Shown: positions 6,647 to 15,879 of the stretch, piece after piece
Layout of the letters: every line of letters begins with the position of its first letter
Position numbering within the stretch: position 1 is the first letter of the stretch
Assembly (NCBI GenBank): GCA_037379885.1
Contig: JARRJC010000018.1
Location: forward strand, 1 to 33,136
Length of the DNA stretch: 33,136 bases
Direction of reading: 5' to 3'
From: Limibacillus sp.
GTDB taxonomy: Bacteria > Pseudomonadota > Alphaproteobacteria > Kiloniellales > CECT-8803
Translations under genes and position numbers: made by a program
Notes under the pieces: generated by a model
The model's input: only the letters and a program-made list of their open reading frames with translations
Database searches by the model: none
Told to the model about the DNA's origin: nothing

Positions 6647-8026
6647 TCATGTACCGATAGGCCGGACGGCCCGCCGGGAAATCACGGCGAAGCGGAGAGC
6701 CAGCAACAGGCTCGCCGAAAGCAGCGCGGCCACCATGCCGAGGAAAAGCCCCGGCACCCCCTGCCCCAGATGCAGTCCAAGATACCAGCAGAGCGGCACG
6801 CCCACGACCCAGAAGGAGAAGAGGTGGCTGATACTGGGGATCAGAACGTCGCCCGCGCCGCGCAGCGCGCCCATCATGGCCGCCTGCGCCCCGTCGAACA
6901 GCACCGAGACCGCGACGATGGAGAGACTGGCGACGATGATCGAGATCACCGCCGGGTCCGCGTTGTAGAAGCGCGCGAGCTGTCCGTCGAAGCGCCAGAC
7001 CAGAAAGCCGATCAGCGTCATGGCGGTCAGCACCAGACCGAGCCCCGTCCAGCCCGCCAGCCGCACGCCCTTGGCGTCTTCGCGCCCCACGGCGTTGCCG
7101 ACCCGGACGGTGCTGGCGGCGCTGAAGCCCAGTGCGATCATGAAGATGAAGGCGGTCATGTTCATGGCGGCCTGATACCCGGCCAAGGGTTCCGTGCCAA
7201 GGCGCCCGGCGAAGTTCGCGAGTGTGGCGAAGGCCAGGGACTCAAGCCCGATCGCCGTGCCGAAGGGAATGCCCAGGCGAAGCAGCTTGGATAAGCTGGC
7301 GTTCCGGGGATCGCCCCGGCCCGGCTTCAGCGCATAGCGCTCCCGGTCCGGCAGGAGGAAAAGGATGTAGCCGATCAAAGCCGCCGCCATGCACCAGCGG
7401 GTCAAGGACAGCGACAGCGCGGCCCCTTCCGCGCCCATGGCCGGGAAGCCGAGGTTGCCCTCGATCAACAGCCAGTTGCCCGCGATGTTCAGGAAGTTGG
7501 CGAACAGTACGACCGTCATGGCCACGCGCGGTTTGCTCAGTCCCTCCACGAAGAAGGCCGAGACGATGTAGAGGAAGAGCCCCGGCAGACCGACGGCGAA
7601 CCAGAAGAAGGTGTCGCCCGCCCCCTTGGCCAGCGCCGGATCGTGACCGATCAGCAGGAAGAAGCGTTCTCCCAGCATTGAGATCGCGAGCGAGACCGCG
7701 CCAAGCAGCAGGGCGATCTGAAGCCCCTTGCGCCAGACCGGGCCGCAGCGCTCCGGCGCCATCGCGCCGTCGGCCTGGGACACCAGGATCGGGACGCCGA
7801 CCATGATGCCGAGGCCGATCACGAAGATCGGCATGTGGATCGCAAAGGCGAGGCCGTAGTTGGCCAGTGGGACGGGCCCGGCCCAGCCGGACATCACCGT
7901 GTCCGCTGCGATCATGGTCATGGTGAGCGCGCGCGACAGCGTCACCGGCGCCGCCAGTTCCAAGGTCCGTCTGATGTTGTAGCCCAGGCTGTGATGGAGG
8001 CTTGGGACGAGGCCGTCGCTGCTCAT
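6647..8026 (-). CDS. MATE family multidrug/toxin efflux transporter
   Basis: A polytopic inner-membrane antiporter of the MATE family (NorM branch), exporting organic cations or drugs in exchange for Na+ or H+. From the ATG at 8026 it has 459 residues, the usual MATE length, with 12 hydrophobic segments in two halves. The first half starts LELAAPVTLSRALTMTMIAAD and is followed by PIFVIGLGIMVGVPILVSQADG; the second half begins around GIPFGTAIGLESLAFATLAN. A TTG at 8062 would add 12 residues but has no ribosome site; neither start has a clear one. First gene of a tight operon with the DmpA-like peptidase and amidase, divergent from leuA. Confidence 0.92.
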   Translation of the reverse strand: MSSDGLVPSLHHSLGYNIRRTLELAAPVTLSRALTMTMIAADTVMSGWAGPVPLANYGLAFAIHMPIFVIGLGIMVGVPILVSQADGAMAPERCGPVWRKGLQIALLLGAVSLAISMLGERFFLLIGHDPALAKGAGDTFFWFAVGLPGLFLYIVSAFFVEGLSKPRVAMTVVLFANFLNIAGNWLLIEGNLGFPAMGAEGAALSLSLTRWCMAAALIGYILFLLPDRERYALKPGRGDPRNASLSKLLRLGIPFGTAIGLESLAFATLANFAGRLGTEPLAGYQAAMNMTAFIFMIALGFSAASTVRVGNAVGREDAKGVRLAGWTGLGLVLTAMTLIGFLVWRFDGQLARFYNADPAVISIIVASLSIVAVSVLFDGAQAAMMGALRGAGDVLIPSISHLFSFWVVGVPLCWYLGLHLGQGVPGLFLGMVAALLSASLLLALRFAVISRRAVRPIGT

Positions 8027-8099
8027 GGACAAGGACGCTACAGCAGCGCGCGCGTTTGGCAAGCCCAGGCGAGCAGCGGCGAATAAGATGATTTAAAAC

Positions 8100-8128
8100 T
8101 TGTCTAAAGCGGCGGCTAAGCGTAAATA
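8100..8128 (+). promoter_or_regulatory. Candidate promoter of the leuA leader
   Basis: TTGTCT at 8100-8105 and TAAATA at 8123-8128 are separated by exactly 17 bases. This places a start point near 8135, about 35 bases before the leader-peptide ATG and about 260 bases before leuA. The surrounding stretch is AT-richer than the flanking genes. Pattern match only. Confidence 0.5.
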
Positions 8129-8169
8129 CTGTCACCAAGAACAACGCCCTAGAAGACACGGATGAAGAC

Positions 8170-8295
8170 ATGATCGAGCGTGAGCAGTTCGCCATGGAAA
8201 CGACGACGGCCCCGGCCGGCGTTTTCGCATGCGCGCTGCTAGCCGCTGATCCGGAGCTCGGCCTCGGCCGGGAGCTGCTCCTTATTTGCCCCTGA
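8170..8295 (+). CDS. leuL: leuA leader peptide (Leu-rich, attenuation type)
   Basis: A 41-codon open frame running from ATG 8170 to TGA 8293-8295, too short for usual gene callers. It contains seven Leu codons, all in its second half: CTG CTA at codons 23-24, CTC at 30 and 32, and the run CTG CTC CTT at 36-38, ending RELLLICP before the stop. A second ATG at 8194 would give a 33-residue peptide with GAG about 8 bases upstream. It lies between a promoter-like pair and a large hairpin whose 5' arm begins at its last codons, directly ahead of leuA, the first enzyme of leucine synthesis. This is the layout of a ribosome-mediated attenuator sensing charged tRNA-Leu. Confidence 0.72.
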   Translation: MIEREQFAMETTTAPAGVFACALLAADPELGLGRELLLICP

Positions 8296-8338
8296 TCGCA
8301 CGGGCGCGCCCTTTTCGATAAGGGCGGGCGGTCAGGGG
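8289..8338 (+). promoter_or_regulatory. leuA leader hairpin, attenuator candidate
   Basis: The outer stem pairs CCCCTGATCGC (8289-8299) with GCGGTCAGGGG (8328-8338), 11 pairs including one U-G. It encloses an inner perfect stem, CGCCCTT (8307-8313) with AAGGGCG (8320-8326), loop TTCGAT. The leuL stop codon TGA (8293-8295) sits inside the outer 5' arm, so a ribosome finishing the leader would open the outer stem. Upstream, a GC-rich self-complementary segment around 8252-8280 covers the Leu codons and could compete. No U-tract follows, so the output step is uncertain: Rho-dependent termination or translational control of leuA are alternatives to a classical terminator. Confidence 0.5.
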
Positions 8339-8394
8339 GCCCCTCACAAAATTGAGCAGACCCTTTAAACCGGATTTTCCGAGGAATCAGAGCT

Positions 8395-9957
8395 ATGAGC
8401 ACCCAAGTCAAACCCAGCGACGCCAACCGCGTCATCATCTTCGACACCACCTTGCGCGACGGCGAGCAGTCTCCGGGCTGTTCGATGAACCTGCAGGAGA
8501 AGATCCAGGTCGCCCGCGCGCTCGAGGAAATGGGCGTCGATGTCATCGAAGCGGGCTTCCCGATCGCCTCGCGCGGCGATTTCGAGGCGGTCCGTGAGGT
8601 CGCCAGGACGGTCAAGAACAGCCAGGTTGCCGGTCTGGCCCGCGCCACCAACAAGGACATCGACCGCGCCTGGGAGGCCTTGCAGAACGCCGCCCATCCG
8701 CGCATCCACACCTTCATCTCCACCTCGCCGCTGCACATGAAGTTCAAGTTGCAGATGGAGCCGGAGGCCGTGCATCAGGCGGTGATCGACAGCGTTTCCT
8801 ACGCGCGCAACCTCTGCGACAACGTCGAGTGGTCGCCCGAGGACGGCACCCGCACCGACCCGGACTTCCTGGCGCGCTGCGTGGAGTCGGCGATCAAGGC
8901 GGGCGCCGGCACGATCAACATCCCCGACACCGTGGGCTACACCGTGCCCGAGGAGTTCGCGGAGATGATCGGCAAGCTGATGAACCGCGTGCCCAACATC
9001 GACAAGGCGGTGATTTCGGTCCACTGCCATAACGACCTGGGCCTGGCGGTCGCCAACTCCCTGGCCGCGGTCAAGGCAGGCGCGCGTCAGATCGAGTGCA
9101 CCATCAACGGCATCGGCGAGCGCGCGGGCAACTGCGCCTTGGAAGAGGTCGTGATGGCCCTGCGCACGCGCAACGACTTCATGCCCTACGAGACGGGCGT
9201 GGACTCCACCCACATCATGCGCACCTCCCGGCTGGTCTCCGCGATCACCGGTTTCTCGGTGCAGCCCAACAAGGCCATCGTCGGCGCCAACGCCTTCGCG
9301 CATGAAAGCGGCATCCATCAGGACGGCGTCCTGAAGAACGCCCAGACCTACGAGATCATGACGCCGGAGTCCGTCGGCCTGACCCGCTCCAACCTGGTCA
9401 TGGGCAAGCATTCGGGCCGCCACGCCTTCAAGGCCAAGCTGAAGGAGCTGGGCTTCGAGTTGGGCGACAACGAGTTCCAGGACGCCTTCCAGCGCTTCAA
9501 GGAGCTGGCCGACCACAAGAAGGACGTCTACGACGAGGACATCATCGCCCTGGTCGACGACGCGGTGGTCCGTCACAACGACGTGGTCCGCTTCGTCTCG
9601 CTGCAGGTGGTCTGCGGCTCCACGGGCCCGCAGACCGCGGAACTGGTCCTGAACGTCCAGGGCGAGGAGCAGCGCGCCAAGGCCGAAGGCAACGGGCCGG
9701 TCGATGCGACCTTCGAGGCGATTCGCAAGATCATGCCGCATGAGGCCGTCCTGCAGCTCTATCAGGTGCACGCCGTCACCGGCGGCACCGACGCCCAGGC
9801 GCAAGTCACCGTCCGTCTGGAAGAAGACGGCAAGACCGTCAACGGCCAGGGAGCCGATCACGACACGCTGGTCGCCTCGGCCCGCGCTTATGTCAACGCG
9901 CTCAATAAGTTGCTGGTCAAGCGCGAGCGCGGCGAACCGGCGGCCATGACCGCCTGA
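8395..9957 (+). CDS. leuA: 2-isopropylmalate synthase
   Basis: Condenses acetyl-CoA with 2-ketoisovalerate to 2-isopropylmalate, the committed step of leucine synthesis. The 520-residue protein is the usual bacterial length. The HMGL-like TIM barrel begins with FDTTLRDGEQSPG (Arg21, Asp22), carries the metal-binding HCHNDLG (His210, His212) and the GIGERAGN loop, and has HESGIHQDG in the subdomain region. From about residue 390 comes the C-terminal LeuA allosteric domain that binds leucine. The ATG at 8395 has GAGGAA about 8 bases upstream. It is a single-gene unit with its own promoter, leader peptide and downstream terminator, so it should be controlled by both leucine feedback and the leader. 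Confidence 0.98.
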   Translation: MSTQVKPSDANRVIIFDTTLRDGEQSPGCSMNLQEKIQVARALEEMGVDVIEAGFPIASRGDFEAVREVARTVKNSQVAGLARATNKDIDRAWEALQNAAHPRIHTFISTSPLHMKFKLQMEPEAVHQAVIDSVSYARNLCDNVEWSPEDGTRTDPDFLARCVESAIKAGAGTINIPDTVGYTVPEEFAEMIGKLMNRVPNIDKAVISVHCHNDLGLAVANSLAAVKAGARQIECTINGIGERAGNCALEEVVMALRTRNDFMPYETGVDSTHIMRTSRLVSAITGFSVQPNKAIVGANAFAHESGIHQDGVLKNAQTYEIMTPESVGLTRSNLVMGKHSGRHAFKAKLKELGFELGDNEFQDAFQRFKELADHKKDVYDEDIIALVDDAVVRHNDVVRFVSLQVVCGSTGPQTAELVLNVQGEEQRAKAEGNGPVDATFEAIRKIMPHEAVLQLYQVHAVTGGTDAQAQVTVRLEEDGKTVNGQGADHDTLVASARAYVNALNKLLVKRERGEPAAMTA

Positions 9958-9982
9958 GGGCAAGGCTGACGCGAAGATCGAG

Positions 9983-10022
9983 GGGCGGTGGCCGCAAAAA
10001 GCGGTCGCCGCCCTTTTTCTTT
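9983..10022 (+). terminator. Intrinsic terminator after leuA
   Basis: GGGCGGTGGCCGC (9983-9995) pairs with GCGGTCGCCGCCC (10001-10013), 13 pairs with two wobbles, around an AAAAA loop. It is followed by TTTTTCTTT. This is a textbook Rho-independent terminator 25 bases after the leuA stop codon. Confidence 0.93.
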
Positions 10023-10059
10023 GCGGACTCCAGCGGGCGGCGGCGGCGGAAGACTTGCC

Positions 10060-10088
10060 TTGAAATCGTCACGCCACGGCGGTATGCG
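10060..10088 (+). promoter_or_regulatory. Candidate promoter for mreB and the elongasome genes
   Basis: TTGAAA (10060-10065) and TATGCG (10083-10088) are separated by 17 bases, downstream of the leuA terminator and 50 bases before the mreB ATG. The following leader has an AT-rich patch, TTTAATTTAAAAGG, that includes a weak ribosome site. Pattern match only. Confidence 0.45.
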
Positions 10089-10117
10089 TCACTTTCCGCG
10101 ATGGGGTCACCGTTTAA

Positions 10118-11179
<1,062 letters not shown>

Positions 11180-11235
11180 AGCGCTATTTTTAGCCTTTGC
11201 CTTTGATTAAGGTTTGTTATTATAGATTACAACAT

Positions 11236-11253
11236 CGTGGTCATGTGACCACG
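11236..11253. promoter_or_regulatory. Palindrome in the mreB-mreC gap
   Basis: CGTGGTCA and TGACCACG form a perfect 8-base inverted repeat around a TG centre. It lies 56 bases after the mreB stop in an AT-rich patch containing promoter-like TTGCCT and TTATAG/TATTAT elements (about 11196-11226). The form suits a dimeric DNA-binding regulator better than an RNA hairpin because the centre is only two bases. No regulator is identified. Confidence 0.4.
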
Positions 11254-11336
11254 TAAAACCCCATATCCTGTTGAGACGACCTGTAGGGACGACGGGGAGA
11301 CTTTGGGGTTTTGAGTTGCCTTTCGGAGGGGGCCTC

Positions 11337-12299
11337 GTGAAAAGGCGCGAAGGGGCACTTGTAAAAGTCGCCAATCCATTCAAAGGGTGGACCCAACGCT
11401 TTGCGTTCGGGCTGCTCATCGCCGCGTCCGTCGGACTGATGCTGGTCGGCAAGGCCGACAGCCGTCTGGTCGAGCGGCTGCGCGTCAACGTCAACGACAT
11501 GGTCGCCCCGGCGCTCTCGCTTGTGTCTGAACCGGTCGCAACGCTGCGCAACACGCTGTCCCAGTTCGATTCCTACAAGGCGCTGCAGGGCGAGATCGCT
11601 CAGCTCCGCGCTCAGAACGAGGAGTTGCTGCGCTGGCAGGCGGCGGCCCGTGCGCTGAAGTCGGAGAACACGCAGCTCCGCGCCTTCCTGGACGCCGCCA
11701 ACGATCCCTACATCAACAGCGCCGTCGGGCGGGTGATCGCCGACAACCGCGGCGCCTTCGCCCACACCCTGCTGGTGGCCGCCGGCCTGCGCGATGGCGT
11801 GACCCGCAATCAGGCGGCGATGGCGCCGGAAGGACTCGCGGGCCGGGTCATCGAAGTGGGTGACCGCTCCGCGCGTGTCCTCCTGGTCACCGACATCAAC
11901 AGCCGCATTCCCGTGGTGCTTCAGTCGAGCCGCCAGCGCGCGGTGCTGGCCGGAACCAACGGTCAGCGGCTGAAGCTGCTCTATCTGGAAGCCGACAGCC
12001 CCCGCAAGATCGGGGAGCGCATCGTGACCTCGGGCCTGGGCGGGGTCTTCCCGCCTGGCTTGCCGATCGGCCGGATCGTCGAGGTCACGCCGGACGCCGT
12101 TTGGGTCGAGCCCGAGCTCAAGAGCCGACGGCTGGAATACCTGCGCCTGCTCGACTACCGGGTCGATGCGAGCCTCGTCCCCAAGGGTTTCGAGGAGAGC
12201 CTGGAGACCGTCACCCTTTCCACCGGTCAGGAGACGGCGGCCGAAGGGGTTGAGGCAGAGGAAACGGGATCGCGGGAGAACGGCGCGATCCGCCAATAA
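11337..12299 (+). CDS. mreC: Rod shape-determining protein MreC
   Basis: Periplasmic elongasome scaffold anchored by one membrane helix; it activates PBP2/RodA. The GTG at 11337 is preferred because GGAGG sits 7 bases upstream; the longer open frame from TTG 11271 has no such site. This gives 320 residues. After a basic N terminus there is one membrane segment (AFGLLIAASVGLMLVG, about residues 20-35), then a coiled coil rich in Leu/Glu/Gln (QFDSYKALQGEIAQLRAQNE onward), then the beta-barrel MreC domain with GRVIADNRGAFAHTLLVAAG and LVTDINSRIPVVL. The last ~30 residues are acidic and probably disordered. The mreD ATG follows 8 bases after the stop. Confidence 0.95.
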   Translation: MKRREGALVKVANPFKGWTQRFAFGLLIAASVGLMLVGKADSRLVERLRVNVNDMVAPALSLVSEPVATLRNTLSQFDSYKALQGEIAQLRAQNEELLRWQAAARALKSENTQLRAFLDAANDPYINSAVGRVIADNRGAFAHTLLVAAGLRDGVTRNQAAMAPEGLAGRVIEVGDRSARVLLVTDINSRIPVVLQSSRQRAVLAGTNGQRLKLLYLEADSPRKIGERIVTSGLGGVFPPGLPIGRIVEVTPDAVWVEPELKSRRLEYLRLLDYRVDASLVPKGFEESLETVTLSTGQETAAEGVEAEETGSRENGAIRQ

Positions 12300-12306
12300 G
12301 ACCGTC

Positions 12307-12834
12307 ATGTCATGGAGCGCCGAGGTGAAGGCCCCCTTCCTGCAGCGGTTCGACCTGGCGCTGCGCGCTGCGGCGCCCATTACCCTCAGCCTGCTCATCC
12401 TGCTGTTGAGTCAGGTCCCGGTCGGCCTGCCCGGCGGCCTCGCCTTCACACCGTTCCTGCCGCTGATCTGCGTCTTCTATTGGACGGTGCACCGTCCGGA
12501 TCTCATGCCCGGCTGGGCGGTCTTCGTGCTGGGCGTTCTGCATGACCTTTTGAGCGGCGGCCCCTTCGGAGTCGGCGCCTTCACGCTGCTTGCGGCCTAT
12601 GGCCTGGTCGCTTCCCAAAGGCGCTTCTTGGTGAGCTTCGGCGTCGGGTTGCTGTGGCTGGCTTTCGCCGTCCTCGCCCTGCTGGCCGCGCTGCTTGTCT
12701 GGCTTCTCAGCATGATGATCATGGGGGTTTTCCTGAATCCGGCCCCGCTCGCGTATCAATATGTCCTGACGGTCGCGGTCTACCCCTTGCTGGCCTGGTT
12801 CTTCGCCCGTACACAAAAAAGCGTTCTGCGTTAG
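12307..12834 (+). CDS. mreD: Rod shape-determining protein MreD
   Basis: Small polytopic elongasome membrane protein. From the ATG at 12307 it is 175 residues with about five hydrophobic helices. It carries the family-like LPLICVFYWTVHRPDLMP and GVLHDLLSGGPFGVGAFTLL segments, the second being the conserved D-x2-SG-P-G motif of MreD. The ribosome site is weak (AATAAG), and the start is 7 bases beyond the mreC TAA, which suggests translational coupling. Identification rests on motif and on position between mreC and the PBP2 gene. Confidence 0.92.
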   Translation: MSWSAEVKAPFLQRFDLALRAAAPITLSLLILLLSQVPVGLPGGLAFTPFLPLICVFYWTVHRPDLMPGWAVFVLGVLHDLLSGGPFGVGAFTLLAAYGLVASQRRFLVSFGVGLLWLAFAVLALLAALLVWLLSMMIMGVFLNPAPLAYQYVLTVAVYPLLAWFFARTQKSVLR

Positions 12835-12847
12835 ACTGGAAAGCGAG

Positions 12848-14722
12848 ATGGCCAGGAAGAATCAGGAGAACGACCGCTACAAGTCCTTCACCCGCCGGGC
12901 GATCCTGCTGGGCGGCGTGCAGGCCGCGGCTTTCTCGGCCCTGGCCGGGCGCCTCTACTACCTCCAGGTCGTGGAATCGGACAAGTACGCCATGCTGGCG
13001 GAAGACAACCGCATCTCCCCGCGCCTGCTGGCCCCGCCGCGCGGTCCGATCTACGACCGCACGGGCCTCGAACTGGCCAGCAACGAGCCGACCTACCGCG
13101 CCGTGGTGGTGCCGGAACAGGCCCGCGACATGGTGGCGATCCTGGAGGCCATCGGCGAGATCATCCCGCTGTCGGAAGAGGAGCGCAAACGCATCCTGAT
13201 CGACGCGGCGCGCAAGCGCGACTTCGTCCCGGTCACGGTGAAGGAGAACCTCACCTGGGAGCAGGTCAGCCGCCTGGAGGTGAACGCCCCCTCGCTGCCC
13301 GGCGTCTCCATCGAAACCGGTTTGATCCGCAGCTACCCGCTCGGCAAGCCCATGGCCCACATCGTCGGCTACGTGGCGGCCGTGTCCGAGGACGAACTGA
13401 CCGGCGACCCGCTTCTAGAGCTGCCCTCCTTCCGCATCGGCAAGAGCGGCGTGGAGCGGCAGTTCGATCTGGCCCTGCGCGGCAGCCCGGGCAACAGCCA
13501 GGTGGAGGTGAACGCCGTCGGCCGGGTGATCCGGGAGATTTCGCGGCAGGAAGGAACCCCGGGCCAGGACCTGCAACTCACCATCGACGCCGGCCTACAG
13601 CACTATGTCTACGGACGCCTGAGCGCGGAGCGCTCCGCGACGGCGGTGGTGATGGACGTCGAGCAGGGTGAGGTTCTGGCGCTCGGCAGCTATCCGGCCT
13701 TCGACCCCACAGCCTTCACCCTGGGCCTCAGCACCGAACAGTGGCGCAGCCTGTCGAACGATCCGCAGCACCCGCTCACCAACAAGACGATCCGCGGCAC
13801 CTACGCGCCCGGCTCCACCTTCAAGATGGTCGTGGCCTTGGCCGCTCAGGAGGCCGGACTCGGCGGCGGGCACGAGGTTTATTGCCCCGGTTTCATGGAG
13901 CTGGGCAACGGGCGCTTTCACTGCTGGAAACGCTGGGGTCACGGCAAGCTGACCATGACCCAGGCGATCCAGCAGTCCTGCGACGTCTACTTCTACGACC
14001 TGGCCAAGCGCGTCGGGATCGACGCCATCGCCGCCATGGCCAACCGCCTGGGCCTGGGCCACCAGACCGGCATCGAGCTGCCCGGCGAACGCGACGGACT
14101 GGTGCCGACCAAGGGCTGGAAGCTCGCCTACCTCGGTGAGAGCTGGCAGGGCGGCGAGACGCTCGTCGCCTCCATCGGCCAGGGCTTCATGCTGACCTCC
14201 CCCCTGCAGCTCGCTGTGATGACCGCGCGCCTGGCGAGCGGCAAGGCGGTGAAGCCGACGATCGTCCGCAACCCGGAAGTGCTCGACCCCGCCTTCGCGC
14301 GGCAGGAGCCCGAGCCGCTCGGCATTCCTGAGGCTCACCTGCAACTTGTCCGCGGCGGCATGGACGCGGTGACCAACGACCGCCGGGGCACCGCCTACCG
14401 CGCGCGGATCGACATCGAGGGCATGGAGATGGCCGGCAAGACCGGCACGTCCCAGGTGCGCCGCATCACCATGGCAGAGCGCGCCGCCGGCGTGGTCAAG
14501 AACGAGGACCTGCCCTGGCGCCGCCGCGACCATGCGCTCTTCGTCGCCTTCGCCCCGGTGGACAAGCCGCGCTACGCCTGCGCCGTGGTGGTGGAGCACG
14601 GCGGCGGCGGCTCCAAGGCCGCAGCACCCATTGCGCGCGACATCCTGATGGAAACCCAGCGCCGCGATCCTCTCAAGGACCGCGACGGGGGCCAGCTCGC
14701 CGAATTCCTGAGGGAAAGCTGA
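12848..14722 (+). CDS. mrdA: Penicillin-binding protein 2, elongasome transpeptidase
   Basis: Class B PBP that cross-links peptidoglycan during lateral elongation, partner of RodA. The 624-residue protein has an N-terminal signal anchor (AILLGGVQAAAFSALAGRLY), the dimerisation/pedestal domain with PPRGPIYDRTG, and the transpeptidase domain with catalytic SxxK as STFK (Ser323), the second motif SCD in QQSCDVYFYDLAKRVG, and KTGT (Lys531). All three penicillin-binding motifs are intact. It starts 13 bases after mreD and its TGA overlaps the rodA ATG by one base (TGATG), typical of strict coupling of the PBP2-RodA pair. Confidence 0.97.
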   Translation: MARKNQENDRYKSFTRRAILLGGVQAAAFSALAGRLYYLQVVESDKYAMLAEDNRISPRLLAPPRGPIYDRTGLELASNEPTYRAVVVPEQARDMVAILEAIGEIIPLSEEERKRILIDAARKRDFVPVTVKENLTWEQVSRLEVNAPSLPGVSIETGLIRSYPLGKPMAHIVGYVAAVSEDELTGDPLLELPSFRIGKSGVERQFDLALRGSPGNSQVEVNAVGRVIREISRQEGTPGQDLQLTIDAGLQHYVYGRLSAERSATAVVMDVEQGEVLALGSYPAFDPTAFTLGLSTEQWRSLSNDPQHPLTNKTIRGTYAPGSTFKMVVALAAQEAGLGGGHEVYCPGFMELGNGRFHCWKRWGHGKLTMTQAIQQSCDVYFYDLAKRVGIDAIAAMANRLGLGHQTGIELPGERDGLVPTKGWKLAYLGESWQGGETLVASIGQGFMLTSPLQLAVMTARLASGKAVKPTIVRNPEVLDPAFARQEPEPLGIPEAHLQLVRGGMDAVTNDRRGTAYRARIDIEGMEMAGKTGTSQVRRITMAERAAGVVKNEDLPWRRRDHALFVAFAPVDKPRYACAVVVEHGGGGSKAAAPIARDILMETQRRDPLKDRDGGQLAEFLRES

Positions 14723-15879
14723 TGTCACTCAACTTCGACGCCCTCAGACCGAACCCGCGCCTCTCGCTCGGCCAGAAGCTCTGGCAGATCAATTGGGGTC
14801 TCATCTTCCTGCTGCTCTGTCTGGTGGGCATCGGGGCGGCCATGCTCTATTCGGCGGCCAACGGCTCCTTCGAGCCCTGGGCCACCCGCCATGTCATGCG
14901 CTTTGGCATCGCCTTTGCGATCATGCTGGCCGTCGCGCTGATCGATATCCGCCGCTGGTATTCGCTCTGCTATCTCGCCTATTTCGCGGTGCTCGCGATG
15001 CTGGTGGGGGTGGAGTTCTTCGGCCAGGTCGGCATGGGCGCGCAGCGCTGGATCGACCTGAAGGTGATCCAGCTCCAGCCCTCTGAACTCATGAAGGTGG
15101 CTCTGGTGATGGCGCTGGCCCGCTACTTCCACGGCCGCAGCCTGGAAGAGGTGCGCGGCTTTACCCGGCTGCTGCCCCCGCTGGCCCTGATCCTGCTCCC
15201 GGTGGGACTGGTCCTGAAGCAGCCCGACCTCGGCACCGCCCTGACGCTGTTGGCGATCGGCGGCGTCATGTTCTTCGTGGTCGGCGTCAGGCTCTGGAAG
15301 TTCGCGCTGGTGATCGCCGGCGGCTTGGCCGCCATACCCATCGGCTGGCAGTTCCTGCACGACTACCAGCAAAAACGCGTGCTGACCTTCCTGAATCCTG
15401 AGAACGATCCCCTCGGCGCCGGGTATCACATCACCCAGTCGAAGATCGCGCTCGGCTCCGGCGGCGTCTTCGGCAAGGGCTTCATGCAGGGCAGTCAGAG
15501 CCACTTGAACTTCCTGCCCGAGAAGCAGACGGACTTCATCTTCACCATGCTGGCCGAGGAGTTCGGCATGGTGGGCGGTCTCTTCCTGCTGCTGATCTAC
15601 GCCGGGATCATCGTCTACGGCTTCGCCATCGCGCTGCGCTCGCGCAACCACTTCGGGCGGGTGCTGGCCATGGGCGTCTCGGCCAACCTCTTCTTCTACG
15701 TCTTCATCAACACGGCCATGGTCATGGGCCTGATCCCGGTGGTCGGCGTGCCGCTGCCGATGATCTCCTACGGCGGCACCGCCATGGTCGCGGTCATGGG
15801 CAGCATCGGGCTCCTTCTCAGCGTCTATGTCCACCGCGACATCCGCATTCCCAGACAGGGCCCAGGCGCCAGTGACTGA
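14722..15879 (+). CDS. mrdB: Peptidoglycan glycosyltransferase RodA (SEDS family)
   Basis: Multi-pass SEDS glycosyltransferase polymerising lipid II for lateral wall growth. It has 385 residues with about ten membrane helices. Typical motifs are GAQRWIDLKVIQLQPSELMK, LKQPDLGTALTLL and, in the large periplasmic loop, NFLPEKQTDFIFTMLAEEFG, whose Asp in TDFIF is the essential SEDS acid. The C-terminal GVPLPMISYGGTAM segment is also diagnostic. The start overlaps the PBP2 stop by one base. The 3' end overlaps the next gene's start, which would favour coupled translation of the gamma-glutamyltransferase-like protein. Confidence 0.97.
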   Translation: MSLNFDALRPNPRLSLGQKLWQINWGLIFLLLCLVGIGAAMLYSAANGSFEPWATRHVMRFGIAFAIMLAVALIDIRRWYSLCYLAYFAVLAMLVGVEFFGQVGMGAQRWIDLKVIQLQPSELMKVALVMALARYFHGRSLEEVRGFTRLLPPLALILLPVGLVLKQPDLGTALTLLAIGGVMFFVVGVRLWKFALVIAGGLAAIPIGWQFLHDYQQKRVLTFLNPENDPLGAGYHITQSKIALGSGGVFGKGFMQGSQSHLNFLPEKQTDFIFTMLAEEFGMVGGLFLLLIYAGIIVYGFAIALRSRNHFGRVLAMGVSANLFFYVFINTAMVMGLIPVVGVPLPMISYGGTAMVAVMGSIGLLLSVYVHRDIRIPRQGPGASD

